15,867 bases of DNA, taken from assembly GCA_964422685.1 (NCBI GenBank), contig CAYRCG010000040.1, positions 1 to 15,867 of the forward strand. The letters run 5' to 3'. Within the stretch, counting starts at the first letter, position 1, and every line of letters starts with the position of its first letter. This document shows positions 1-7,155 of the stretch, one piece after another. The notes below the pieces were generated by a model. It had not been told where the DNA came from. It made no database searches and saw nothing but the letters and a program-made list of their open reading frames with translations. The position numbers and the translations under genes were made by a program. The stretch comes from Syntrophomonas sp964422685. Lineage in GTDB: Bacteria > Bacillota > Syntrophomonadia > Syntrophomonadales > Syntrophomonadaceae.

Positions 1-52
1 CCGAAGGGTCAGCGTAAATCTGCGTCTAAAAACCCCTTTCATAGCAATGACA
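1..52 (+). repeat. MITE-like element, copy A (right end only, cut by window edge)
   Basis: Positions 1-52 match the right-hand part of the intact copy at 8574-8775 almost base for base. The shared part runs from the CCGAAGG segment through TCAGCGTAAATCTGCG to the terminal inverted repeat CCCCTTTCATAGCAATGACA at 33-52. The rest of the element lies beyond the left edge. It sits downstream of the MazG-like gene in non-coding DNA. The match to copy B is seen directly; calling it a mobile element is inference. Confidence 0.75.
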
Positions 53-88
53 GGGCAATTGTCATTGCGGGAGCGGAGCGAAGTGGCA
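44..88 (+). repeat. REP-like palindromic repeat abutting MITE copy A
   Basis: GCAATGACA (44-52) and TGTCATTGC (60-68) form a perfect 9-bp inverted repeat around a 7-nt loop. The sequence then runs on as GGGAGCGGAGCGAAGTGGCA. This resembles the GTCATTGCGAGGAGCGAAGC type of dispersed palindrome seen in many bacterial genomes, and a related stretch lies inside copy C (11792-11827). The remaining bases to 273 hold no gene; the only other structure I see is a weak stem at 162-189 (ATGAGG/CCTCAT). Confidence 0.6.
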
Positions 89-273
89 TGAACTAAACCC
101 CTTACCCTATATTTTCGAATTGGACTGCCTTCAACACATGGGTGTTATAAATTTCGCTATAATGAGGGAGAAACCCTTTAATTCCTCATAAATATTAGTT
201 GTAATTTCCCCCAATTAGAGAGTAATTTCGCAACGGGTTCGTCTCTTCCAGCATAGTACATCTATAAGAGTTT

Positions 274-585
274 TCAACGGGATAAATATCCTTTGCGTTC
301 TAGTTTCATCCAGTGGTCCCTTAATAAATCTTCAATATCTATATCAAATTGTTCTTCCATCACAAACATCATTGTAACAGCAGTTTGGGCTACATCTAAC
401 AGTTCCCGCGCAATCTGTTTGACCACCAAACCTTCATCTATTTCCACTTTTTCGCCGCTCATTCCCCGGTATTTTCCTATAACTTGCGCTAGTTCGCCGG
501 CTTCTTCCATAAGTTTCAACGCAGTTGATTCTAGGGTAGGGTTAAGCTGGTTAAGTCTAGGCAAGGACAGCGTCTTCGTTTCCAT
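274..585 (-). CDS. MazG-like nucleotide pyrophosphohydrolase, small single-domain
   Basis: A 103-residue all-alpha MazG/dUTPase-superfamily protein. The Mg-binding pattern is visible as E27-E28-x-x-E31 (MEEAGEL) on one helix and E61-x-x-D64 (ELLDVAQ) on the next. Family members hydrolyse nucleoside triphosphates to monophosphate and pyrophosphate and remove non-canonical or damaged nucleotides; the substrate of this copy cannot be read from sequence. It is about the length of the small MazG-like proteins and much shorter than two-domain MazG. ATG start at 585 with only a weak GGTGG upstream. It is the last gene of the minus-strand run, 107 bp after dCMP deaminase, so it may be co-transcribed and serve nucleotide-pool cleaning. 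Family is fairly sure, exact substrate unknown. Confidence 0.85.
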   Translation of the reverse strand: METKTLSLPRLNQLNPTLESTALKLMEEAGELAQVIGKYRGMSGEKVEIDEGLVVKQIARELLDVAQTAVTMMFVMEEQFDIDIEDLLRDHWMKLERKGYLSR

Positions 586-631
586 AATATGTTACCACCA
601 TCGTTTTTATACTTTTCATTGACCGGTTGCG

Positions 632-650
632 CCCCCCAACCATGGGGGGG
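632..650 (-). other. GC-rich hairpin between dCMP deaminase and MazG-like genes
   Basis: CCCCCC (632-637) pairs with GGGGGG (644-649) around a 6-nt loop. On the minus strand it is followed by CGCAACC rather than a T-run, so it is not a standard intrinsic terminator. It might slow polymerase or protect an mRNA end between the two genes. An alternative GGTTG/CAACC pairing overlaps it. Confidence 0.35.
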
Positions 651-692
651 AAATATGTAGGTAAGAGGTAATAGGTTTTCACAGTATCATGT

Positions 693-1157
693 TTATTTCT
701 CATTATCCCGAGATATGAGTACTAATTCCACACCCGCTTGATGCAAAAATTCCAAGGCCAAATCATCATCGAAATCACCCCTATGTACAACCCGGATTAT
801 ACCCGCATTTATTATCATCCGAGCACAAATAGTACAGGGCTGGTTGGTGCAATATATGGTTGCCCCAGCTGTGCTAATCCCGTAATAAGCCGCATTAATA
901 ATGGCATTCTGTTCAGCATGCACTCCCCGGCATAGCTCATAGCGGTGCCCCGAAGGAATGCCCTGTTCTTCACGCAAGCAACCTATATCCAGGCAATGCT
1001 CCAAACCGCGCGGCGCTCCGTTATAGCCGGTGGAAATAATACGCTCATTCTTTACTAAAACTGCTCCTACTTGCCTTCTTAGGCAGGTAGACCGTGTTGC
1101 TACTAGATCGGCTAATTTTAAAAAATACTCGTCCCAGCTTGGTCTTTCCGTAAGCAT
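693..1157 (-). CDS. comEB: dCMP deaminase (ComEB type)
   Basis: Cytidine/deoxycytidylate deaminase family, 154 residues from the start chosen here. It converts dCMP to dUMP, the substrate of thymidylate synthase, in the cytosol. The catalytic zinc site is complete: H80-A-E82 (HAEQNAI) and C108-x-x-C111 (PCTICA). The N-terminal SWDEYF...LA...RSTCLRRQVGAVLV segment is typical of dCMP deaminases. The frame is open to 1214, but the ATG at 1155-1157 is preceded by GATTGAGGTAAAA, a clear ribosome binding site, and the longer version would have an atypical N-terminus. The gene starts 31 bp after the glyA stop. SHMT makes methylene-THF and this enzyme leads to dUMP, so both feed dTMP synthesis. The comEB name comes from B. 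subtilis; no competence role is implied. Confidence 0.93.
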   Translation of the reverse strand: MLTERPSWDEYFLKLADLVATRSTCLRRQVGAVLVKNERIISTGYNGAPRGLEHCLDIGCLREEQGIPSGHRYELCRGVHAEQNAIINAAYYGISTAGATIYCTNQPCTICARMIINAGIIRVVHRGDFDDDLALEFLHQAGVELVLISRDNEK

Positions 1158-1188
1158 TTTTACCTCAATCCTTAGCCAACCGGCTGAA

Positions 1189-2436
1189 CTAGGAATACAA
1201 CGGATACTTATCACAAAGGGCCTTGACTATCCCCCGGGCTTCTTCCCTCGCTTCTTCGTGATCGGGCCGGTCCAACACCAGGGCGATTGCCCGGGCCACT
1301 TCCTTCATATCATTCCCTTTGAGTCCCCGGCTAGTAACTGCCGGTGTGCCCATTCGGATACCACTGGTTATAGTAGGCTTTTCGGTATCAAAGGGTATAG
1401 TATTCTTGTTAACCGTAATATTTATGGATTCTAGAATAGCTTCGGCATCACGACCGGTAAATCCTTTGGGACGAAGGTCCACTAACATAAGGTGGTTATC
1501 CGTTCCCCCAGATACTATTCGTAAACCCTGCTCGGCTAAAGCATTAGCCAGTATATTTGCATTCTTAACCACGTCCTCCTGGTAGGCTTTGAATTCAGGC
1601 ATAAGAGCCTCTTTAAAGCAAACCGCCTTGGCGGCTATAACATGCATCAAGGGTCCCCCCTGTATACCGGGGAAAACTGCCTTATCTATTTTATTGGCCC
1701 ATTCTTGCCGGCATAATATAAATCCCCCTCGGGGCCCTCGTAGAGTTTTGTGGGTAGTAGAGGAAACGAAATCAGCGTAGGGTACCGGATTGGGATGCAG
1801 ATCCGCTGCTACCAAACCGGCGATATGAGCCATGTCCACGAAAAGCATGGCGCCAGCTTCATCGGCAATCTCGCGGAACTTTTTAAAATCCAGTATCCGC
1901 GGATAAGCGCTAGCACCAGCCACGATCATTTGTGGGCGAGCCTTTAAAGCTGTCTCCCGTAATTTTTCATAATCAATTCTTTCGTCATCCGGGCTGACCC
2001 CATAATCCACAATATTGAAGTACTTCCCGGAAATATTTACTTTGCTACCATGGGTTAGATGTCCCCCATGGTTTAGATTCATACCCATAATAGTCTGTCC
2101 TGGCTTCAAAGCCGCGAAATAAACCGCGGTATTAGCCTGGGCCCCGGAATGGGGCTGGACATTGGCATGTTCCGCCGCAAAAATCCTTTTCACCCTGTCC
2201 CGGGCTAATTCCTCCACTAGGTCAACATACTCGCAACCACCATAATACCTAGCTCCGGGCAAACCTTCAGCATATTTATTAGTCATTACTGAACCCTGGG
2301 CGGCCATAACCGCACGGGATACGAAATTTTCTGAGGCGATTAACTCTAATCGGTTATTCTGTCTGGCCTCTTCCTTTTCTATGGCTTCAGCTACTTCGGG
2401 ATCCACTGGCATAACATGCTTTTGAATATAATCCAT
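1189..2436 (-). CDS. glyA: Serine hydroxymethyltransferase
   Basis: A full-length 415-residue PLP enzyme that interconverts serine plus tetrahydrofolate with glycine plus 5,10-methylene-THF, the main cytosolic one-carbon source. The PLP lysine is K230 in STTHKTLRGPRGG. Other family blocks are ELIASENFVS near residue 31, NKYAEGLPGARYYGG near 53, the QPHSGAQAN motif near 94 and VDMAHIAGL near 200. ATG start at 2436 with GGGAGGAG upstream; this ribosome binding site lies inside the last codons of rpiB, whose stop is only 3 bp away, so the two are translationally close. glyA at the end of the ywlE-rpiB run matches B. subtilis gene order. Nothing is missing. Confidence 0.98.
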   Translation of the reverse strand: MDYIQKHVMPVDPEVAEAIEKEEARQNNRLELIASENFVSRAVMAAQGSVMTNKYAEGLPGARYYGGCEYVDLVEELARDRVKRIFAAEHANVQPHSGAQANTAVYFAALKPGQTIMGMNLNHGGHLTHGSKVNISGKYFNIVDYGVSPDDERIDYEKLRETALKARPQMIVAGASAYPRILDFKKFREIADEAGAMLFVDMAHIAGLVAADLHPNPVPYADFVSSTTHKTLRGPRGGFILCRQEWANKIDKAVFPGIQGGPLMHVIAAKAVCFKEALMPEFKAYQEDVVKNANILANALAEQGLRIVSGGTDNHLMLVDLRPKGFTGRDAEAILESINITVNKNTIPFDTEKPTITSGIRMGTPAVTSRGLKGNDMKEVARAIALVLDRPDHEEAREEARGIVKALCDKYPLYS

Positions 2437-2439
2437 CTT

Positions 2440-2892
2440 TTACTCCTCCCTTTGACATTCTTTTTCTAATCTAGTTATCTTCTCGACCCGGCGCTGGTGC
2501 CTTCCTGCCTGAAACTCCGCTTTTATAAAATTATTTATAATTTCTATAGCTAAGCCCCCCCCGGTTACACGGGCTCCGAGTGTTAATACGTTGGCGTCAT
2601 TATGCTCCCGCGCCAAGCGAGCACTGTATATATTATGACATACCGCCGCTCTTATTCCTGGGACCTTATTAGCCGCTATAGCTACCCCAATCCCAGTTCC
2701 GCAGATTAAGAACCCCAAAGTCTTTTCCCGCAGGACCAGTTTGGCCACCTCCTCAGCTATATCAGGATAATCTATGGATTCTGTACTGAAAGTGCCGCAA
2801 TCTAATACCTCGTGTTTGTCCAATGTCAAAGCATCAATAATTTCGTTTTTTAATTCTAATCCGGCATGATCGCAACCAATAATGAGCTTCAT
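2440..2892 (-). CDS. rpiB: Ribose-5-phosphate isomerase B
   Basis: RpiB/LacAB-family sugar-phosphate isomerase, 150 residues, the usual length. It interconverts ribose 5-phosphate and ribulose 5-phosphate in the pentose phosphate pathway. Visible motifs are GCDHAG (C7-D8-H9) at the N-terminus, the catalytic cysteine C64 in ICGTGIGVAIAANK, and H97-N-D-A-N. Some RpiB relatives act on allose or galactose phosphates, but the context next to ywlE and glyA matches ywlF of B. subtilis. ATG start at 2892 with GAGGGGA upstream. It begins 1 bp after the TAG of ywlE and ends 3 bp before glyA, so operon membership is strong. Confidence 0.95.
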   Translation of the reverse strand: MKLIIGCDHAGLELKNEIIDALTLDKHEVLDCGTFSTESIDYPDIAEEVAKLVLREKTLGFLICGTGIGVAIAANKVPGIRAAVCHNIYSARLAREHNDANVLTLGARVTGGGLAIEIINNFIKAEFQAGRHQRRVEKITRLEKECQREE

Positions 2893-2893
2893 T

Positions 2894-3367
2894 CTATTCC
2901 CCTCGAGTCTTTTCCTGTAATATTAACTCTAAAAGTAACGGCAAAAAATCCTTTAGCTGCTGCAAAGTACCTCGATAAGCCTCTATGCCCCTGCCTATGG
3001 GGTCTATAATATCAGTTTCTCCCATACCAATAAATTCAGTCAAAGTAAAAATTGAACCCTTTTTCAAGGGGTAGGTTTCCTGCAGATAGTTGCGCTGGCT
3101 AACAGTCATAACCAAGACCAGATGGGCATCCTTTAATAATTCTTCGGTGAGAGGCTGCGATAAATGCCCGGAAATGTCGATTTCTTCTTGGAACAATAAT
3201 TCTTGCACTTCGGGGGAAACGGGATAATCCGGATAGGCAAAAACACCAGCCGAAAGTGCTGCAAATTCGAAGTGCAATTTTCTTTCCTGTAGTAGCTTTG
3301 AAAAAAGGGCTTGCGCCATGGGACTTCTGCAGGTGTTACCGGTACAGGCGAAAAGGATTTTTCTCAT
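2894..3367 (-). CDS. ywlE: Low-molecular-weight phosphatase, probable protein-arginine phosphatase
   Basis: LMW-PTP fold, 157 residues. The P-loop C8-T-G-N-T12-C13-R14-S is at the N-terminus, with nucleophile C8 and phosphate-binding R14; the general acid D122-P123 sits in DIIDPIGRG. In B. subtilis YwlE the threonine at the position of T12 selects phosphoarginine over phosphotyrosine (established for YwlE), so T12 plus the syntenic position favours protein-arginine dephosphorylation, counteracting McsB-type kinase marking of proteins for ClpCP. No mcsB is in this window. The start is ATG at 3367 with GGAAGG upstream; the gene follows mntP by 15 bp and nearly abuts rpiB. A tyrosine phosphatase role is the main alternative. 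Confidence 0.9.
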   Translation of the reverse strand: MRKILFACTGNTCRSPMAQALFSKLLQERKLHFEFAALSAGVFAYPDYPVSPEVQELLFQEEIDISGHLSQPLTEELLKDAHLVLVMTVSQRNYLQETYPLKKGSIFTLTEFIGMGETDIIDPIGRGIEAYRGTLQQLKDFLPLLLELILQEKTRGE

Positions 3368-3382
3368 TTCTCGTTTCCTTCC

Positions 3383-3970
3383 CTAAAGCATAATCTTGAT
3401 ACCTAAGGCCAGTAGCACAATTCCACCGAAAATTTGGGCATAGCTCCCGCTTAGGCGACCGAGGACCTTTCCTCCGACAAATCCCAGCCAACACATAATA
3501 GCAGCAGTCAAGCCCATTATTAATACAGTAATAAGGATAGGCATTTTTAAAGTACCTAAAGTGAAGCCGACTGTCAAGGCATCAATACTCACACATAGCC
3601 CCAAAACCAGGATACTCATCCAGCCACCCGAGGTGTTAGGCTGGTCGGCATCCAGTGTCTTTCTAGCCTCAGCCAGCTTGCAGACTTTGGGTTGAAGCTC
3701 GGCGTAACCTTTGCGTAGCATCTGCCAAGCTAGATAAAGCAATACCAGGGCACCCAAACGGGTAGCCCATACCCCGAGGAATTTACCAGCCACCAGTCCT
3801 AGGTTTAAACCCAGCAGGGGCATCAGTACATGAAACAATCCTACTGTTAAAACGAATTTTCTTTCATAATCCCGTGTCACCCCACGCAATCCCATGCCCA
3901 TAGCCAGCGAGAAGGCATCCATCCCCAAAACAATGGCTACCAATATAAGCGTAAGCCATATTTCAATCAT
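3383..3970 (-). CDS. mntP: Manganese efflux pump MntP
   Basis: MntP (DUF204/YebN) family membrane protein, 195 residues, with six predicted hydrophobic segments arranged as two similar halves. Each half carries the conserved acidic residue within a membrane helix: D18 in VLGMDAFSLAMGMG and D130 in VSIDALTVGF, both thought to be needed for Mn export. The cytosolic loop around residues 87-115 is hydrophilic. ATG start at 3970 with AGGTG about nine bases upstream. The 100 bp between tsaC and this gene carries no recognisable yybP-ykoY manganese riboswitch, unlike many mntP genes. The position between tsaC and ywlE is the same as B. subtilis ywlD. Confidence 0.93.
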   Translation of the reverse strand: MIEIWLTLILVAIVLGMDAFSLAMGMGLRGVTRDYERKFVLTVGLFHVLMPLLGLNLGLVAGKFLGVWATRLGALVLLYLAWQMLRKGYAELQPKVCKLAEARKTLDADQPNTSGGWMSILVLGLCVSIDALTVGFTLGTLKMPILITVLIMGLTAAIMCWLGFVGGKVLGRLSGSYAQIFGGIVLLALGIKIML

Positions 3971-4070
3971 ATTCTATAGCACCTAGGCGCATTTTTTTAC
4001 CCCGGCTAATATTCAGCGCTTACACCCTTTCTCATATATCTTTGATCCCTGCCATCTTTTTCACCTGTCC

Positions 4071-5093
4071 TTATCCTTCTTCTGTACTTCGCCTCTTGCC
4101 TTCCGTCAGGTATATCCGTTCTATAATGGCCCGGGCAATTCCCCCCGGTCCGTCGGGTAAGGGAGTGAAAAGCAACAAATCGTTTTCTCCCTCGGCTTCT
4201 CGCAAGATAGAATAAAACTGCGCATCCGCAAAACCCAAGTTCAATTCATAGGTACGGTATTGCGGATGTTTCTCTTTAAATTCTTCCCAAGGGGCGTCGA
4301 TCCGGTCAATATATGTATAAATACAGGCTGTTTTTCTTTCCATTTGAACCGCGTTGTTCAGATATTCCCCAAATTCCCCCCAACTTCGGCTGAGCAGAAT
4401 TCGGGATTTTATCCGGTGGTGAGGAAAGGATTCCCTCCCCGGATTATTCAAAAGAATGGATTTCCCCATAGCTGCTTCCAATTCCTCTATGGCGATAGCC
4501 CCCTGGCGCAATATCCGGTATTCCGGGCCGCTGAGATCTATTATGGTAGATTCTAGTCCCAAGCCGGTCGGCCCTCCATCCAAAACCGCGGCTATCCTTC
4601 CGTCAAGATCAGCCCTAACATGCTCCGCTGTCACCGGGCTGGGACGGCCGGATAGATTGGCACTGGGGGCTGCCAAAGGTCCGGCTTCTGTAATCAAGGC
4701 CAAAGCTACTGGATGGGACGGCATACGCAAACCGACAGTATCCTTTCCGCCACGGACTATAGCCGGCACGTCCTCTCGGGCCGGCAGAATAATAGATAAA
4801 GGACCTGGCCAAAAACGTTCCATAAGGTCTATGGCGGCGGCGGGAATTTCCCTTGCTATGTTTTCCGCCTGTTCTCTAGAACTCAGGTGGACAAGCAGGG
4901 GATTGCTCCCTGCCCTTCCCTTCGCAATAAATATCTTTTCTGCCGCCCGGCTCTGAAAAGCCGCCGCCCCCAAACCGTAAACTGTCTCGGTGGGGAAAGC
5001 TACTAATTCTCCATTCTTAAGCAAACCGGCCGCCCTTCCGATAATCTCCTTTTCCGGAGAATTCGGATTAACCGGCCAATACTGTGTTTTCAG
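4071..5093 (-). CDS. tsaC: L-threonylcarbamoyladenylate synthase (Sua5/YrdC type)
   Basis: It makes threonylcarbamoyl-AMP from threonine, bicarbonate and ATP, the first step of t6A formation at A37 of ANN-decoding tRNAs. From the start chosen here (340 aa) the YrdC domain covers about residues 14-205, with VAFPTETVYGLGA, KGR, RFWPGPL, RMPSHP and APSANLSGRPSPT-like blocks, and the C-terminal Sua5 domain about 220-335. The first ATG/GTG/TTG-type codon is TTG at 5024, but the frame continues upstream with a family-like N-terminus (LKTQYWPVNP, then EIIGRAAGLLKNG). The only sensible start there is CTG at 5091-5093, with AAGGGGG eight bases before it in the end of prmC. The CTG start is inference; the shorter TTG form would cut into the family's first helix. 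5 bp after the prmC stop. Confidence 0.9.
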   Translation of the reverse strand: MKTQYWPVNPNSPEKEIIGRAAGLLKNGELVAFPTETVYGLGAAAFQSRAAEKIFIAKGRAGSNPLLVHLSSREQAENIAREIPAAAIDLMERFWPGPLSIILPAREDVPAIVRGGKDTVGLRMPSHPVALALITEAGPLAAPSANLSGRPSPVTAEHVRADLDGRIAAVLDGGPTGLGLESTIIDLSGPEYRILRQGAIAIEELEAAMGKSILLNNPGRESFPHHRIKSRILLSRSWGEFGEYLNNAVQMERKTACIYTYIDRIDAPWEEFKEKHPQYRTYELNLGFADAQFYSILREAEGENDLLLFTPLPDGPGGIARAIIERIYLTEGKRRSTEEG

Positions 5094-5098
5094 CCTGA

Positions 5099-5947
5099 TT
5101 ACCCCCTTCTGGCTTTCAGCAGGCGGTCCCTACCAGCCAGGTCTTTAATTATTTCTTTTTCCTTCCACCCGCGCATCATCTCCCAAGCCCCGCGTCCTTG
5201 TTTATGGCCAATTTCTAATAAAAGGTAACCCTCAGGGTGTAGTAAGACCTCCGCCTGGGGCAAAAGGCGGCGATAAATATCCAGTCCGTCGCCGGGAGAT
5301 AACAAGGCGGAGGCGGGCTCGAAATTTTTAATTCCGGAATCTAGCTTTTGATATTCCTCTTTATTTATGTACGGCAGGTTAGCGGCAATAACATCGAAGG
5401 GTTTTTCCCCCAAGAAAGGGAAAAGTAAATCACCCTGGCTGAAAGTTATTGCAACACCGTGCTGTATCGCATTCTCGTGGGCTTTCCCCAAAGCGTCTGC
5501 CGATATATCGCTGGCATAAATCTGGGCTCCGGGAAGATAAAAAGCCAGGCTAACAGCAATAGCGCCCGAACCAGTCCCAACATCACAAATACGCAGTCCT
5601 TGCCTTTCCCGGGCTATTTCCAAGGCTTCCTCGACCAGCAATTCCGTTTCCGGGCGGGGGATTAGTACCGACCGATCTATTTTGAAATCGAGGGACATAA
5701 ATTCCTTATGCCCTACAATATAGGCTAATGGTTCACCCTTTATTCTTCTTTTGATTAGTTCGCGGAATTGCCGTCTTTCCTCTTGATTTATCGGTTTATC
5801 GAAATGAGTGTACAGATAAACCCGGCTTTGCAACAAAGCATGGGCTAGTAGCACCTCTGTTTCGAGTCGTGGTTCTTGTAACCCCCGCTCTGTAAAATAC
5901 CGGGTTGTCCAGTTTATGAGCTCCCTTATTAACCATTGTTGCCGCAC
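5099..5947 (-). CDS. prmC: Release-factor glutamine methyltransferase PrmC/HemK
   Basis: SAM-dependent N5-glutamine methyltransferase, 282 residues, normal length. It methylates the glutamine of the GGQ loop of RF1 and RF2. An N-terminal helical domain (about 1-85) carries the release-factor docking part. The Rossmann domain follows with IPRPETE (96-102), the SAM loop DVGTGSG (122-128) and the catalytic motif at 190-193, which reads N-L-P-Y instead of the usual N-P-P-Y. The asparagine and tyrosine that hold the amide are kept, so activity is still expected. The start is GTG at 5947, directly abutting the TAA of prfA, with AGGTGG inside the prfA end, so translation is probably coupled. Its substrate RF1 is the neighbouring gene. 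Confidence 0.95.
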   Translation of the reverse strand: MRQQWLIRELINWTTRYFTERGLQEPRLETEVLLAHALLQSRVYLYTHFDKPINQEERRQFRELIKRRIKGEPLAYIVGHKEFMSLDFKIDRSVLIPRPETELLVEEALEIARERQGLRICDVGTGSGAIAVSLAFYLPGAQIYASDISADALGKAHENAIQHGVAITFSQGDLLFPFLGEKPFDVIAANLPYINKEEYQKLDSGIKNFEPASALLSPGDGLDIYRRLLPQAEVLLHPEGYLLLEIGHKQGRGAWEMMRGWKEKEIIKDLAGRDRLLKARRG

Positions 5948-7015
5948 TTAATCCACCTGTTTCAAACGTTCCGCTTGGTAATGAGCTGTAAGAGAATTTA
6001 TTATTTCTTCCAGGCGCCCTTCCAGTATAGCTTCCAAGCGATGCAGGGTTAAATTAATACGATGATCGCTGACGCGGCCCTGGGGAAAATTGTAGGTGCG
6101 TATGCGTTCGCTGCGGTCACCGCTACCGACCTGGCTTTTACGGGTTCCCGCCATTTCCGCATTTTTCTCCTCCTCCAGAAGCTCTTTTAAACGCGCCCGC
6201 AAAACCCGCAAAGCCTTGGCTTTATTCTTATGCTGGGATTTTTCATCCTGGCAGGTTACCACTTCACCGGTGGGGACATGGGTTATCCTAACCGCTGACT
6301 GGGTAGTGTTAACCGATTGTCCGCCGGGGCCGCTGGAACAATAGACATCTATACGCAGGTCGTTAGGGTCAATAGCTACTTCTATTTCTTCGGCTTCCGG
6401 CAAAACGGCCACTGTGGCTGCCGAAGTGTGTATACGCCCTCCGGATTCTGTAACCGGTATGCGTTGCACCCGATGCACCCCGGATTCAAATTTCAATTTG
6501 CTATAGGCTCCCCGCCCATCAAGTACAAAAACTATTTCCTTAATACCGCCAATATCGGTATAGTGGGTATCCATTATCTCAACTTTCCAACCCTGTTCTT
6601 CAGCGTAACGGCTGTACATGCGGAAGAGATCCCCGGCAAATAGAGCCGCTTCCTCCCCTCCGGTACCCGCCCTTATCTCCATTATTACACTTTTATCGTC
6701 ATTAGGGTCCTTGGGTAATAGCTGTACCCTTAGTTCCCCTTCCAGGGAAGCTTTTTTCTCCTGTAATAGGGGAATCTCGTCCATTAGCATCTGCCGGAAT
6801 TCCTCATCCTCTTCTTCGGCCAACATTTCTTCGGATTCCTCTAGCTGCCGGGAGACTGACTTGAATTCACGGTATAAATTTACGATATCATCGAGATCAG
6901 AGTGAGCCTTGGCTAATTTTTGAAACCTAGCCTGATCGGAAAGGACCTCCGGCTGTGCCAAAAGTTGAGTTAATTCATCATATTTTTCTTCAAGGCTTTC
7001 TAGTTTTTTCAGCAA
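5948..7015 (-). CDS. prfA: Peptide chain release factor 1
   Basis: Class I release factor RF1, 355 residues. It reads UAA and UAG in the ribosomal A site and triggers peptide release. The codon-reading tripeptide P187-V-T189 (RF1 type, not the SPF of RF2) and the catalytic G231-G-Q233 (SSGPGGQSVNTT) are both present, as are the N-terminal coiled part (1-100) and the stop-codon domain. The start appears to be TTG at the upper end, with a strong GGAGGAG site a few bases upstream; there is no ATG nearby in frame that keeps the N-terminal helix. The 140-bp gap before it holds a GGGGACGG hairpin and a heptamer repeat. It abuts prmC. Confidence 0.97.
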   Translation of the reverse strand: MLKKLESLEEKYDELTQLLAQPEVLSDQARFQKLAKAHSDLDDIVNLYREFKSVSRQLEESEEMLAEEEDEEFRQMLMDEIPLLQEKKASLEGELRVQLLPKDPNDDKSVIMEIRAGTGGEEAALFAGDLFRMYSRYAEEQGWKVEIMDTHYTDIGGIKEIVFVLDGRGAYSKLKFESGVHRVQRIPVTESGGRIHTSAATVAVLPEAEEIEVAIDPNDLRIDVYCSSGPGGQSVNTTQSAVRITHVPTGEVVTCQDEKSQHKNKAKALRVLRARLKELLEEEKNAEMAGTRKSQVGSGDRSERIRTYNFPQGRVSDHRINLTLHRLEAILEGRLEEIINSLTAHYQAERLKQVD

Positions 7016-7035
7016 GATTTCTCCTCCTTGCTCCT

Positions 7036-7064
7036 GGACACAAGGGGACGGTTCTTTTGTGCCC
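7036..7064 (+). repeat. Small hairpin repeat with GGGGACGG loop, copy 1
   Basis: CACAA (7039-7043) and TTGTG (7057-7061) pair around a 13-nt loop that starts GGGGACGG. The stem can be extended outward by GG/CC (7036-7037 with 7063-7064) across one mismatch. Copy 2 at 10023-10047 on the other strand has the same ACAA-GGGGACGG start and also a 13-nt loop. Hairpins of this look recur in several clostridial genomes (general recollection), possibly as RAYT/REP-type elements; that origin is inference. Confidence 0.55.
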
Positions 7065-7130
7065 TTGGTTAATATGAAACTAAACTGTTTAGGTATGGCG
7101 GCTTAATTAAATATACCGCTCGCGGTTTTC

Positions 7131-7151
7131 CGTCTTCTGTCTTCCGCCCTC
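7131..7151 (+). repeat. Three imperfect heptamer units (YGTCTTC)
   Basis: CGTCTTC, TGTCTTC and CGCCCTC follow each other with a 7-base period in the gap between yqhQ and prfA, just downstream of the yqhQ stop. The preceding CCGCTCGCGG is itself palindromic. It resembles the heptamer-period arms at 8075-8133. No function is visible. Confidence 0.45.
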
Positions 7152-7155
7152 TATA

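Noticed and set aside
162..189. Stem ATGAGG/CCTCAT as a terminator for the MazG-like gene
   Set aside because: Six base pairs, long loop and no T-run on the minus strand.
3971..4070. yybP-ykoY manganese riboswitch before mntP
   Set aside because: The gap is short and I do not find the conserved loop sequences of that class; the gene seems to be read from the upstream operon.
4260..4956. Plus-strand frames opposite tsaC (98 and 166 codons), and similar ones opposite glyA, prfA and the radical SAM gene
   Set aside because: These are antisense shadows of well-supported genes, with no start signals or recognisable motifs.
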